NCBI RefSeq assembly: GCF_028640845.1
Contig: NC_080539.1
Location: 197,944,698-198,008,697, forward strand
Reading direction: 5' to 3'
Length of the DNA: 64,000 nucleotides
From: Ahaetulla prasina
Lineage: Eukaryota > Chordata > Lepidosauria > Squamata > Colubridae
Every line of letters begins with the position of its first letter. Positions within the stretch are counted from its first letter, which is position 1. Made by a program: the position numbers and the translations under genes. Under the pieces are notes generated by a model. That model ran no database searches. It worked only from the letters and a program-made list of their open reading frames with translations, and was not told the DNA's origin. This document shows positions 47,437-59,700 of this stretch, one piece after another.

Positions 47437-47958
47437 GGTAGTCCTCAACTTATGACAATTGAGCCCAGAATTTGTTGCTAAGTGAGAAATTTGTTAAGTG
47501 AGTTTTGCCCAATTTTACAACTTTTCTTGCCGCATTTGAATCACTGCTTTGTTGTTAAATTAGTAACACTGTTGTTAAGTAAATCTGGCTTCCTCATTGA
47601 CTTTCCTTCTCAGAAGTTTTCAAAAGATGACCACATGACCCTGGTGCACTGCATCTGTCATAAATATGAACCAGTTGCCATGCATCCAAATGTAAATCAC
47701 TTGACCATGGGGATGCTGCAATGGTCATAAGTATTGCCCATTGCATTTTCACCGCTTTCTGTGGCTAGCCTGTTACGGAAGAAATACAGACAGTTCCAGC
47801 TGCTTTTGTGGTCGCTTCATGTTGGCTTTGTTTTCGTTCCAGCCAGGCCTGCCCAGACAGGCTGAGAATGACTGTGAACAATGGTCATAGGTCACTTTTT
47901 TTTCAGTGTCGTAACTTTGAAGGGTCACTAATTGAATTGTTGTAAGTAGAGAACTACC
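47437..47958 (-). mobile_element. Tigger-like miniature element, reverse orientation, with an extra insert
   Basis: The ends are GGTAGTCCTCAACTTATGAC and TTGTAAGTAGAGAACTACC. Shared interior words are GTTGCTAAGTGAG and ATCTGGCTTCCTCATTGACT. It is about 150 bases longer than the 372-381 bp copies because of unrelated sequence at about 47735-47880. Confidence 0.65.
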
Positions 47959-50084
47959 TCTATTAAGCATAACGCCAAATATTTTATGGACACTTGGTTG
48001 AAAAACTATAAATCAGAAGTTAAGAGAAAATTTATTTTTGGTAATTATGTAAAAATTTTACAAAAGTTGCTTTAAAACCAACTGTGCTAATTAGAGAGCA
48101 GTAGATGATCTATAGTTTAGTGTCTAATTCTCACTGGCATTCTTTAGCAAGCAAGAGCTTTTATTTCCCTTCTTCCATCCCATGCCTGCTTCCAATTTCA
48201 TACCTACATGAACATCCAAATAATTGGTTTCTCAGTGAGCCTTGTTTTAACTTTATTCTTTTAAGAGCACCACATTCAGTGCAGCAAGAAGTTTTGAGGA
48301 TAGTTTAATGAAGAATTCTCAATTTTGGATCTCCAGATGATCCAGAGGCACAGGCAAGTTGTGACTAATATCTGGACAACTGAAATTGGAAATCATTAGT
48401 TGAGGGAGCTTTCTTTTTCTTAAGATACGACCACATAAGTAACTATAGTAAAATATTTAGTAAAATACAATTACTGAACAATGTAATAATAGTATTACTA
48501 TTTATAGAAAAAGCCCACTGAGTTACCCTTGAGTCCTCTGAGTGTGCTAATTTGAATAAGCAAACTATGTCAAAAATAAGTTTATTTTAAAGAAGGTAAA
48601 AATAAACCCAATCAGAATAGCAAACCCAAACAAATCTAGGATCAAGTTAGAATAGCAAGATAGTAAGTCAGAATTCTGATTAACAATTTAATAAAAAGAA
48701 TACACAGGGCAGTGTAATTTAATACTGATGGGTAAAACAGAAAGTAAAACTATTTCATCCCCAACTTTCAGGTAGTCGTACATTTCTACTTCATGAGCTT
48801 TGAATGATGGTAAATAAGAACAGGATTTTACTAAACAAGATGTCTAAGACAATTTCGATGTATTTACTTGAGCTGTTCTGTTATACAATAAGATCTCCTT
48901 GGCAAGAGAAAAAACTTTCAAAACCAGCCCCTGCCCTCACCCCATGAATTCCTTCCAGAAAAAAGTTGAAATATATGGATACCAAAGGGTAACAAGCAGC
49001 AATAATCACCGGCATCAGCGGTTTCTTCGGACCGTTCCATGGCTCATACAGTTCTGATGCTAATAACTTTTATCATTCTGCAAAGCAATCTATTTAAATG
49101 TGGACTTTAGACTATTGGGGAATGGCATGGCTATTCTGGAAGGTACCTGAAGATTAACTTCTCTCATTTTACACCCATACAAAAAAGGAAGATCTATCCA
49201 AGCACTCATCCACACACAGCTTCACTTTTTATACATACAGTCTGTCAAGATAGAAACAAGCCCTCCCCTTCCATCTGGGAAAAAATACCTATAAATTTAA
49301 AGAATGGTTTGGTAAAATAACAAATATGACTCACCATTAAACGTAAGTTGAGTCACACATTCTAAGAGAAAACAAAACCCCCAGGTTGCTATTCCAAGCT
49401 ATTGCCCTGTATAGTCAATTTTCTGATTTTGGTTTTTCTATATTATAGTTTACTATTTAAATAGTAGGAAAGATTGCTATTAAATTCAGCAATGGGAAAG
49501 GCAGAGTGACAGCACTGTTCTATAAAAAAAGGCATAGATGAATATGAAACTCCCCTTGGAACAACTGACAAATAATAGCTTAATTACACATAAAGACTGC
49601 TTTAGAGTCATTTTGATCAAAACTGTTGCTAAAAAAAAGCATACTGCACTGGCAGTGCAATTGCTTCAACAATTATGTAGCAAAGGAAAGAAAGAACAAA
49701 AAAATAGCATTTCATCTTTCCCATTTCTCAAGACAAGGAAGCCCAGATTTTTTAAAAAAGAGATGCATTATGCATCAGATGCTAAGAGAGTCCAGAATGA
49801 CTGATACCAATTTTCTTCCCGCTCCCCACCCAATATTACTTTGGCCTCAAAATTAACTGCGACTACATCCCATTAAAAGCAATGGAACATATATTAAGTT
49901 GCATTGCCAATGAACTGCTCCTGTTAATTGTATTGGGTTGCGGTTATGACTAGCATTTCCACCCAAGTCCTGATAGAAAGAGAAATAATCAACTGACACA
50001 GGAATGTTTCTTATTGGAAGTGTGCTTCCACTATTTTTATTGAATTGCATGAACCCATTACTCATATTGGAACTTAATTTAGAG
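47959..50084. other. Sequence 3' of CYP20A1, nothing recognised
   Basis: Downstream flank of CYP20A1 (the gene reads leftwards). No gene is supported; the frames at 49538-49856 show no domain. Confidence 0.5.
50036..50041 (-). terminator. Candidate polyadenylation signal of CYP20A1
   Basis: AATAAA on the minus strand, about 570 bases after the stop codon, is followed on that strand by a TGTGTCAGTTG stretch that could serve as the downstream element. Other signals cannot be ruled out. Confidence 0.35.
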
Positions 50085-50218
50085 CAGGGATGTCAAACTT
50101 GCATTGTCACGGCGGTGTCACGTGACGCATCAGGACTTTCCCCCCCTTCGCTAAACCGGTGGGGGCGGGGCCAGCACTTGACGCATCAGGCCCCTGGGCC
50201 ATGAGTTTGACACTCCTG
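50085..50218. mobile_element. hAT miniature element, 134 bp, CpG-rich
   Basis: The ends are CAGGGATGTCAAACTT and GAGTTTGACACTCCTG. It is flanked by perfect 8-bp duplications ATTTAGAG (50077-50084 and 50219-50226). The core has repeated CTTGACGCATCAGG-like words and GGGGGCGGGGCC. It may lie inside the 3'-untranslated region of CYP20A1 if the AATAAA at 50036-50041 is used. Confidence 0.9.
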
Positions 50219-50611
50219 ATTTAGAGCAAGGGTTCCTTTAGGTTTCTCTGTGCTATAACTCGAAACTTGAGTTGTACGTCATTTAAAAGTAGATTATTTA
50301 AAAAGCTCCTCTATCCAAATGCACAGTGCCTTTCCACAATGTGACTGCTTACACCTGGTTTTTATGGCTGAGGCCTTCTAAGTTAGAATATATGACTTCT
50401 TGCTTCTCTGGTTAATGGGAAATGAGGAGCAAATTAATCACTGCCTCACAAGGTCCAGTTTTCCCATTAATCCTACAGATTTGTTTATAGGATCCAAGGA
50501 AATATTTAGGAAAGGAGGGAAATATTTTGAGTCAAGAATGCCCAAGGATGATTCAAAGGAAGCATTGGAAAGTGGTCAGTTGTGCAAAAGGGTTCTTCTC
50601 CCGCAACAATT

Positions 50612-50774
50612 TCACTCCTCTCCTTTGTTCCTCCTGGATATGGTTATCCATGCTTCTTCCTTGGGTGATGTAACCAGCTCATACTTCGTGTCAATGACTT
50701 GGCCTTCCACAGGCTGCAGGTGGAGTTTCCTCACAATCACGCTCAGAAGAACTGTAGCAACTGTACAGGCAAAC
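50612..50774 (-). CDS. CYP20A1: CYP20A1 last coding exon
   Basis: It begins with one base completing an arginine codon after the acceptor CATGGCTAG and encodes 53 residues, from [14 protein letters not shown] through [15 protein letters not shown] to the end, followed by TGA at 50614-50612. It is the C-terminal L-helix and beta-sheet region. The last three residues, GEE, extend slightly past the human end as I recall it. Confidence 0.96.
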
Positions 50775-53700
50775 CTAGCCATGAAAAAAAGATCAGCCAA
50801 ATAATTGGAATTCATAGTTACAGAAAGAGAAAAAATACCCACGGAAGGCACCCACTTCTTGCTACCACAGGCATCTGAATCTCTGATAAATCAGTCACCC
50901 TTTGGACAGTATGGAATGAGAGGTTAAGGAAGAAGGGATGGGTGTTTTTTACTCATTTGGGAGATTTTCCTCCGGCCACAACCACCTCTGGATGCTTTTC
51001 TAGAAGATCTCCAAGATTCCTTCCAACCCTATTATTCTGTGTTCTATCTTCTAAGTACATAAAAGGCTTTTTACAGATCTCAGCGAGCTACAAGAAGAAG
51101 ATAGTATTTTTCTCCCTTCCATTTAGAGCACATCCCTCCTCCCCCCCACTTTTTTTTAAAAAAAATTATTAATTTTCTCTCACCTCAGTTCAGGGCATTC
51201 CTGACTTCCTGAAAAACCCAGGAGAGAGAAGTTTTTTATAGCAGCTTCATCACTGAATCTATCTGGATCAAATCTATCAAAAAGGAAAGGAAAAGATCAA
51301 AAGCCACCCACTCCTTGAAATGAGCTACAAGAAATGTGAATTGGCAATTAAGAAGCTCTTCAGCAGAGAACACCCAAGGCCGCCTGCATCCACCCAATGT
51401 ACATTTTCTGATTTGGCACAATTTGGTGAGAGACAGAGCTGCTATCTCTTTCCCCTTTCCCCCCTTCTTTCCCTGCTGCTTGCACCAGGCCGCCTCCATT
51501 TTTTCTCAATCCAGCTGGCCTGCAAGCAAATGTGTGCTCAGCAGCGGATGATTCATTAGAAAGAAAAGGCATGTTTCACCGTCACTGTTGGGAAGGAGGG
51601 GCAAACAAGCAATTATTCAGCCTCGCCTAAAACTAACAGTAGGGTTTTCATAATGAAAGGATGGACAAAGCAATCAAAGGGATGCCTGGTTATTTACTTT
51701 CTCACAACTCCACCCCATCCCCCCACCCCGCTGCAATGTTTATTAAAATCTGCAGTGGAGCACATGTGTGTTTTTCATTAACTTGATATTTCATTGGGCA
51801 ATAAATCTTCTATTGTTCAACCCTTCAGCTGTCTGTTGGTTGTACCTCATCATGTTCCCTTTAAAAGGCCAACCATATTCTGCAGGGAAACAGCAAAGTC
51901 TGGAAAAGCTGTTTTGTTTGATGTATCCCTTATTTTGTTTTAATTAGCAGAGTTAAAAGAGTTGGATTGTAAGCTTGGGAAATGGCAATGCCTGGCTGAT
52001 GCTCATATAGCAATTTGGGGGGGGGGCAATCAGAGCTCTCTGAACTCATCTCCTAACCCCCAAAAATGTCTTTGATGTGGAATGAAGAATGCATTTGTAC
52101 AGTTTCCAGAGCCAAGTTTTTTTTTAAAAAAAAATTAAGCTGTTTGGTTAATTTTATTTCAGTTAATTCTATAGTATTTTCCCCTTGGATTCAAAATCAA
52201 TGTCTTCATTTCAGCTCCCCAGTCCTGCCTCTACTTGGCTGAACGAGATTAAAGGTTGCCATTTGGAGGCATTACAGTGTTTTCATCTAGTCTGTGGAAT
52301 TCAAATTTTGAGGCCAAAATTATTCTTCTGTGGCCATATCTGAAAATAATGATGTAAAGCTTTTGACTGGTGATCTCCATCCTTGTAAATTGCAATGTCA
52401 ATATTTTCTAAAATTGACAAATGCACAATAAAATCATGTACCTCTTAAAATCTTTTGCTAAGAAAATAATGCATCTGGATTAATTCTACTTTTTTGTAAC
52501 ATGCACTTTGTTGTTGTTTTTGAAACAAACATGAAATTCTACACCTACATTTTAAATGGAGGAGCCCAGAAACCATGTGTCATGATATAGGTCCACTATT
52601 CATATAGTACCAAGAGACAGAATTTAGCAGGGAAAAAATGAATTTACATTAAGAAACATAAGTTTTCTGTGTTCCCTACTTGTAAGGCAACGGCCAGACT
52701 GAGCTGTCCTGCAAGACCACACCAAGTGCATATAAGACAAGAGTCTGTAAGAGAATTTAAAAAGCATCGTATTAGCCCACTGACATGCACAACAATATCA
52801 CATTGCATACACAAGCTAGTAGTCTATTATGTGTGTAATCATCTATAGCAATCATTGCATTTTATAAGAGGAAAAAGACAATGACAGAAGTGATAGAAAC
52901 CGAATTTTTTTTCTAGCTTTGTGCTTGAAATCAGCTTCTTTCACTACTTTTCCAGGTCTGATGTTTGATAATCTCATCTTAAGGAACTAAGTCATAATTG
53001 TGTTTATAAGGATGGTGAAGATATTCTGGAATTGATGTACAAGTAAATATGGCACTAAATGGATCAGTTACAATGGTTATATTTTTGTTGGCAATGGCAC
53101 AAGCAAGGATCGTCTATTTATATTTTGTTGATCAAAACTCCTACTAATTTGGAACAAAAGATATAACAGCAATATTCATGTACTATCTCTCTCCCTCTTA
53201 ACAGGGATGGAAAACTTCAAGCTGAATGTGGCTCCTTCAGGACCCATTTTATGGGCCCAAGATTATAGCAAGCCTCAGTAAGATTTCATGCATTTATTCT
53301 GTTCCCTAAGCATCTCTCTCAAGTACTTTATGAACAGCTAAAACATCCATCTCTCCTCATTCTAATGATATAACTGTGTTACTATAACTCAGCACAGAGC
53401 ACCATAAATTTTACTAACTATTAATAACATTCCTACTAAGTTGCTCAGTTTAACAGCTATGAATAAATCCTTCGTCTTCATGTATACTCAAATCTATTTA
53501 TTTGTATCCTGCCTTTATTATGTTTGCAAATAACACAAGGCAGTGAACATATCCAGTACATCTTCCTCTTCCTGTTTGCCCATAACAACAATCCTGTGAG
53601 GTGGGTTGGGCTAAGAGAGAGTAACTGGACCAAGGGGACCCAAGTGGATTTCATGGCTAAGGCAGGACTAAAACTCATAGGCTTTTAAGCCCGATGCCTT

Positions 53701-56700
53701 AACCACTAGACTGAACTGGCTCTCATGATCATGATCCAATTATTCTCAATTAAGAATGTTATTGGTGTTCTACTTAGAGGAAAAGGAAAACTTTGCTTAA
53801 TTGGATCTTTCCTGGCTAAATTAGGTTCACAAACACACAGACACACAAAGCATCTGAATGAATAAACAAAACTCTCAGTCATATAATGGTTTATTAAACC
53901 AAAAATGCATTTGAGTTCATTTCAGTAGAGTCTCATTTTGCTTGTTTAATTATTGTGGTTAGTTGCCATTTTATATGTTGGATAGGGTTTTTAAAAATAT
54001 TACATGGTTATTTGGGAGATTTATTTTTATTTTATTTTTTTGCTGTACACCATCTGGTGTCACATTGCTTGAGATGGGCAGCCTTATCAATGTTCTTTGA
54101 ATCAGTTCACTGAAAAAAGAATGCAGTGTTCTGATTTACACAGCTACTAATATGCCTCTCTTAAAAAAAACCAAAGTAACATTCTGTCTTTGTATATTCT
54201 CTTTCTAGGAAGCCTCCCAGTTAAAATGGAACTGAAATTGAAGATCAGAGCACCAGCTTCCAATCCTACCTCCTTGGGAATCAGATGCTGATCAACTCTG
54301 CCTTCCAGCTCTTGAAGCCGGGCAGCAATTGGGGTTAGTTTTGCTGTCCTCACTGTCTCATTCAAAACCTGCCGGCAATACCTGCAAGCACAACATTCCC
54401 AAGGTTTTCAGTTGATTAAAAAAAAAACTTAAAACATACACATTCTACAACTTCCAGAGACCGCATTCAAACAAGAATCAGATTAATGAACATTAATCCA
54501 GTCACGGCACAACTTGTGTTGCAATAATCAGTTCTTGGATGAATTACATGTAACTTGGCTAGAGGTATCCACTTTAATATTCCCAATTTTATTCTGTTTC
54601 TTGAAGCTCAAATGGCGGCTTGTTGGCTGAGGCACTCCTTCTCCACCCCTAGCAAATTACACTTCTCTCCTATCTCTGTTCTAAATCAAAGTGCAGTGCC
54701 ACCCATGGGTCACTTAGATCTCAGCACCCCTTTTAACTACTTCAATTTTCCTCTGTTTTAAAATGCTTAGCATAGTTTTACAAATAAAGAAAACCCATAA
54801 TTGGGGGAAGGGGAGAATATCCCATAAAATTCCAGTCTTTCATGAATGTGCCTTGCCCTCACCCATTTTGCATCACTGCTCTGCCTATTGTTGCCCTCAA
54901 ACACCCCACTAAGTATTGCCCCATCCGCTGGGTACAGGATATAAGATAAAGGTAGTCCTCAATTTACAACAGTTCATTTAGTGACTCTACAATGGCACTG
55001 GAAAAAGTGACTTATGACCGTTTTTCACAGTTACAACCTTTGCAGCACCCCATGATCATGTGATCAAAATTCAGATGTTTGGCAATTGGTTCATACTCAT
55101 GACCACTGCTGTATCCCAAGGTCATGTGATCACCTTTTGCAACGTTCTGACAAGCAAAGTCAATGGGGAAATCAGATTCACTTAACAGCCAGGTCAACTG
55201 CAGTAATTCACTTAACAACTGTGGCAAGAAAGGTCATAAAATGGGGCAAAATTCTCTTAATAAATGTCTCACTTAACAACAGAAATGTTGCGCTCAATTG
55301 TCGTCATAAGTTGAGGACTACCCATTTACTGGAATGGAATGGGTCGGCTAGCTCACATGGCAAACTCTGTCTTAAGTTAAGCACATTAGCAATATAGTAC
55401 CATACTAGAGTTCAAATCGATTTTAAAAAGTGGTGAGAAATTGATAGGGCAAGAAGAAGAAAAAGAAGAGTCCTCTTCTCACACCCTGTTAAGAGATCAG
55501 GAGTATGACATTTGCCGACACTAAAAAATGAGTATAAAAACAGACCCACACCTAAGTTGTTCAATTTTCACGTGTGTAACAGGGCTCTTCCCAAGAACCT
55601 GATCCAACTCCTTGTAAAGCTTTTGCTGAACTTCTTTTGAGGTAGTTAACAAATAGACCGCCCACGTACACACTAATGGAAGGGGAGAAAAAAGACGTAT
55701 CAGAGGATAAAAGTCTTTAGGTGGTCAACACATGTATACAATTCACAGTTCATGTACTGAAATTAGGAAAAAAGAACCCCCACTGAGTGACTCAATAGAA
55801 AACTCAGGCCAGATAAAGCAGTCTGTAGGAAGAAATAAGTATTAGGTGGCCTGTGAGAAAATGCACAGGTTATTAAACCATTTAAAGGCTGAGCAGACTT
55901 TTGATGTAATCTACAGTTTAACAATCAGAGAACCTTTTGTGAAGTGTACAATTTGTACCATAGTTATTATTTTAGTCATCATTATCTTTGCTCTCTAAAA
56001 TAAGGTTTTTAATTATCCCCACATAGAGGCTTGAAAGACAACGGCTTGACTAAAGCTAGCCAGTGAGTTCAGAGTCAAGACGTCCAATTTATAATTTCAG
56101 ATATACCCAAGCATGCAAACATCTATTCACCCATCCTCCATCCTTTTTTTCTCCCACACCATTCATTCATTCATTCCAAACTCTTCTATAGCTACACAAA
56201 CCGCTCACCCCCATCCAAATGTTCCACGCGCTGGCAGCACCTCCTTTGGCACCATTTAATAGGCTCTCTGCTTCACTTAATATTTCCTAATTAAAAGCTA
56301 AAGTTTCACTGGAAGCTTACATGCAGCAAAGCAAAGTGTCAGCCTCTGGCATCAGCTTGGTTCGTCAGATCCTGATAAGCTTTTTTAGAAAGTAAGCATA
56401 ATGGGAAGCTATATAATGGCACCTGGGCTTTGAAATAGTCCTACTAGCACTGATGTTACCTAGTTTTGGTAAAGAAACATCTGCAAAAAACAACCAAGCT
56501 CAGAGAGCACCTAGGACCCCTCATTTCAACCCTGAGCTACAAATATTCTCGTTCCTTAGTGACTGGACATTGTCTAGTACTAGGGACCATCTGCCAGGGT
56601 ATCTTGGATACTGACATGGCTACTATATGGTATTTCTCTATATTCTTTTCATTTTATTCTCAAATATTAGTCTCTTCCAACAAAAGGTTATAGAGTTATT

Positions 56701-59700
56701 TCAAAGTATATCATAATCAGCCAGGAAGGCAACTGCCTTAAAATATGAGGAAACCATGTAATGCTATTTTCAGATCTGCCTCTAACATAACCCAAAGACA
56801 AGCACATCTCATGGCCAAGCAAAAGGAGATAAAGACCTTTTCTCCCTATATCCTGAATTTTTTTGTTTATCCTGGGATACTAAGATTTTGCTTCTCCCAA
56901 TCCCAATTTGCCAAAAAGTTTGTTACCATTTTATTTCTCTACATGATGAGAAATTAGAATAAAAAATTCAAGATATTTATCATTTATTTTGCTATTTCAG
57001 GCATAAGTCCTAGTTCCCTCCACCTGCCCTATTTTAACTTTTCATGTCCAAGAAAGAAAACAGTGTGAACATTATAAAGGCCTGGAGCCTCTCAAAAGCA
57101 TACAAACTAAATCAAATTATCTATAGTATTATGGAATAACAAGTACCATAACAACATTTTCATAGGGCTCCCCCACCTCTCTCAATGATTTGCACTATGC
57201 TGTTTTATATACTTACATTTTGCAGTGATTATGGATCCTGCCAGAGAGAAGATCATAGTGTCCTCCAAAATCTAGAAATTGAAGAGAGTTTCATGAAGGA
57301 AGGAAAAAAGACAGTGAGAGTTAGTGCCAAGTCTAATATTGAAAATTTAATCATATATATGTCAAAGCAGATTTATCTGAAATGAATTCCAAATTAATTG
57401 TAGCTCCAGAAGGAATAGCTCCAAAAAGAAAGAAAATGATTAATTGTTAACAATACATCTTCTCTCTGCCCAGAAAAAATATGCATGGAAAAGTCTGTCA
57501 GTTCCAAGTACATTTAGAAGCCTCCTCTTATGAAACCAACTGGCCTTCAGAGAACTCTGACTGTCAGCTGCATGTCATGGAGATTATTCAAATCAAAACA
57601 TCTTCTCTGTGTCAAACAAAATCCTCCTGAGAAAGACCGCATGTAGCAAAAGGATCCATCAATCAAATCTTTATTATAGCTATAGATCAGCATAAATAGG
57701 CTTAGCAAAAGGAGTTTTCCTGCCCCTTCCTCTTCTGAAGAAAAAATATATTTTAAAAATTTCTAGCGATAAGCAAGGTACCAGGGTTACAAAAGGATCT
57801 AAACCTCATGAGCATCCGATTAAAGGGGAGAATCTTATAGAATTTGGAAGAACTAAAGGAGAAATAGAAAACTTTGTTTTAGTCCTCAGTTTGCCTCTAT
57901 GAAATAATAGCAAATTAGGTAACTGGAAATGTTGCATAAAATTACGTTTATTTTGGAATGCATGGAGCTTTATGGTGCCTAATATGGTTCCTTTCTGATT
58001 TATATTTTCCTTTTTCAAATGTTCAGTGGTTATATTTCCTAATTAATAGAACAATTTCACTTTTTGCATGTAGTTTTGACTTTGGGGATTTGCTTGAGAT
58101 GCTATGATTGGCTTTCAGAGCTCTCTATTTTTACACTTTTCTTTGCTGTATTGCATGTGACCACTTAAAATGATTTTTTAGCATTCTTGTTTTTTTAAAA
58201 AAATTAAGTTAATTCTGTTATACTGCATCATGTGAATGATCTCCCAAAGGAGGGGTGCTGATTTCTTTTGTCACATGCCTCCATACCCCAGAGCCAGGAC
58301 ATAGCTGTAAAAATAAAATAAGGTTCAAAGCGTCTTTTACTTGACAATAAAATGCACAGATTATGGGATCCCCATCTATCTGATACACTGAGGTTGAGGA
58401 GGGATGTCAAGTAAAGTTATTTCCCTAGAAAACAAGTAGTGGCACCTAAGCAGCCATACTAAAGCAGGAAGGGAGATCCAAAGTGTGTCGACATTCAGGA
58501 CTTCTCAGAGAGAAGATTTGATCCAGCCCTTCCTTCTGTAGGCTCAAACCCAATTGTTCCACCTCCATATACAATTTCATAATTATATGCATTTTTCAGA
58601 CATAAATACCACTGTATTTAATGGGACATTGTTTGAAAGACTGTTGCCTTAGATATCAAATATCAGAGAATGTGTGTGAATGGCAATAGCTCCACTCTTC
58701 ACCACCATGAGATGTGGACTTCTATAGTTTTCGCCAAGGCAATGCAGCTTCTATAAAAGCAACAGATGTCCAGTATGTTGGTAGACCACTCATGTGATTG
58801 CCATGGTGTATCTGCCAGATTAACACCTCAGATATGCCAATTCACGGCCTTGTCCCATCAAAAATAAAAATTTTCTCTAGTCCTAGATCTGGTAGACAGG
58901 ATTTCCTGCCATTTTGGAATTAGCTAAAATAATACATTAAGAACAGCTTCTCCCATTTTAACAACAACCCTATCCATGTCACCTTAGTAGTTAAGTGCAT
59001 ACCTTAAGGTATTACTGTATTGCTATATTTTAAAAAAAAGCTTCAAGCCTAAAGGTCCAAAATAGCCGCATACATTAGATTCTAGCAAGGGAAAAAAAAG
59101 TACTCAAATGAGATACAATGGAGGCTACTATATTAATCAAACACTACCAATACATAATTAGCAGCTGATCTAGAGGGAACTCCATTAATAGTTAATTACA
59201 CAAAAGATGCAGATACCTGCTTGTCACTCAGATTCCCCTGTAGTAAAGAATCTATGAAGATGTGTCGGCTGAAGCTCTTTCCTTGTCGTTCTTTTATGAC
59301 TTTCTTCAAGACCAGCTCCATTTCCATCAGGGCTTTAAGCACAAAGAATAATGAGGTCATTTCCTAGCTAGCACAGTGGGGTGTCCTAGAAACACATCAT
59401 ATCATGTCAGGCAGCTGGTCTTTGGCTTCTGAAGGCTGCTTCCCTCGTGGTGGATGAAAAATGATTTGAAACACATTTATTTTCATCATAGCCCTATCCA
59501 TTGGTTCCACAGACATGTGTCTGTATGCACGTGCAAGTATGAATGGAGAAACAAAATGTCATCTGTCAGCCTCCAGCAATTAAGGAAAATTTATACTGCA
59601 AACAGGTATCGCAGAGTGTTGAAGGAGGGGCAGATGGGATTGATTTATTACACTATCCTACATTTAGAAAATAGATGAACAAATAATGCTCATGATATGT

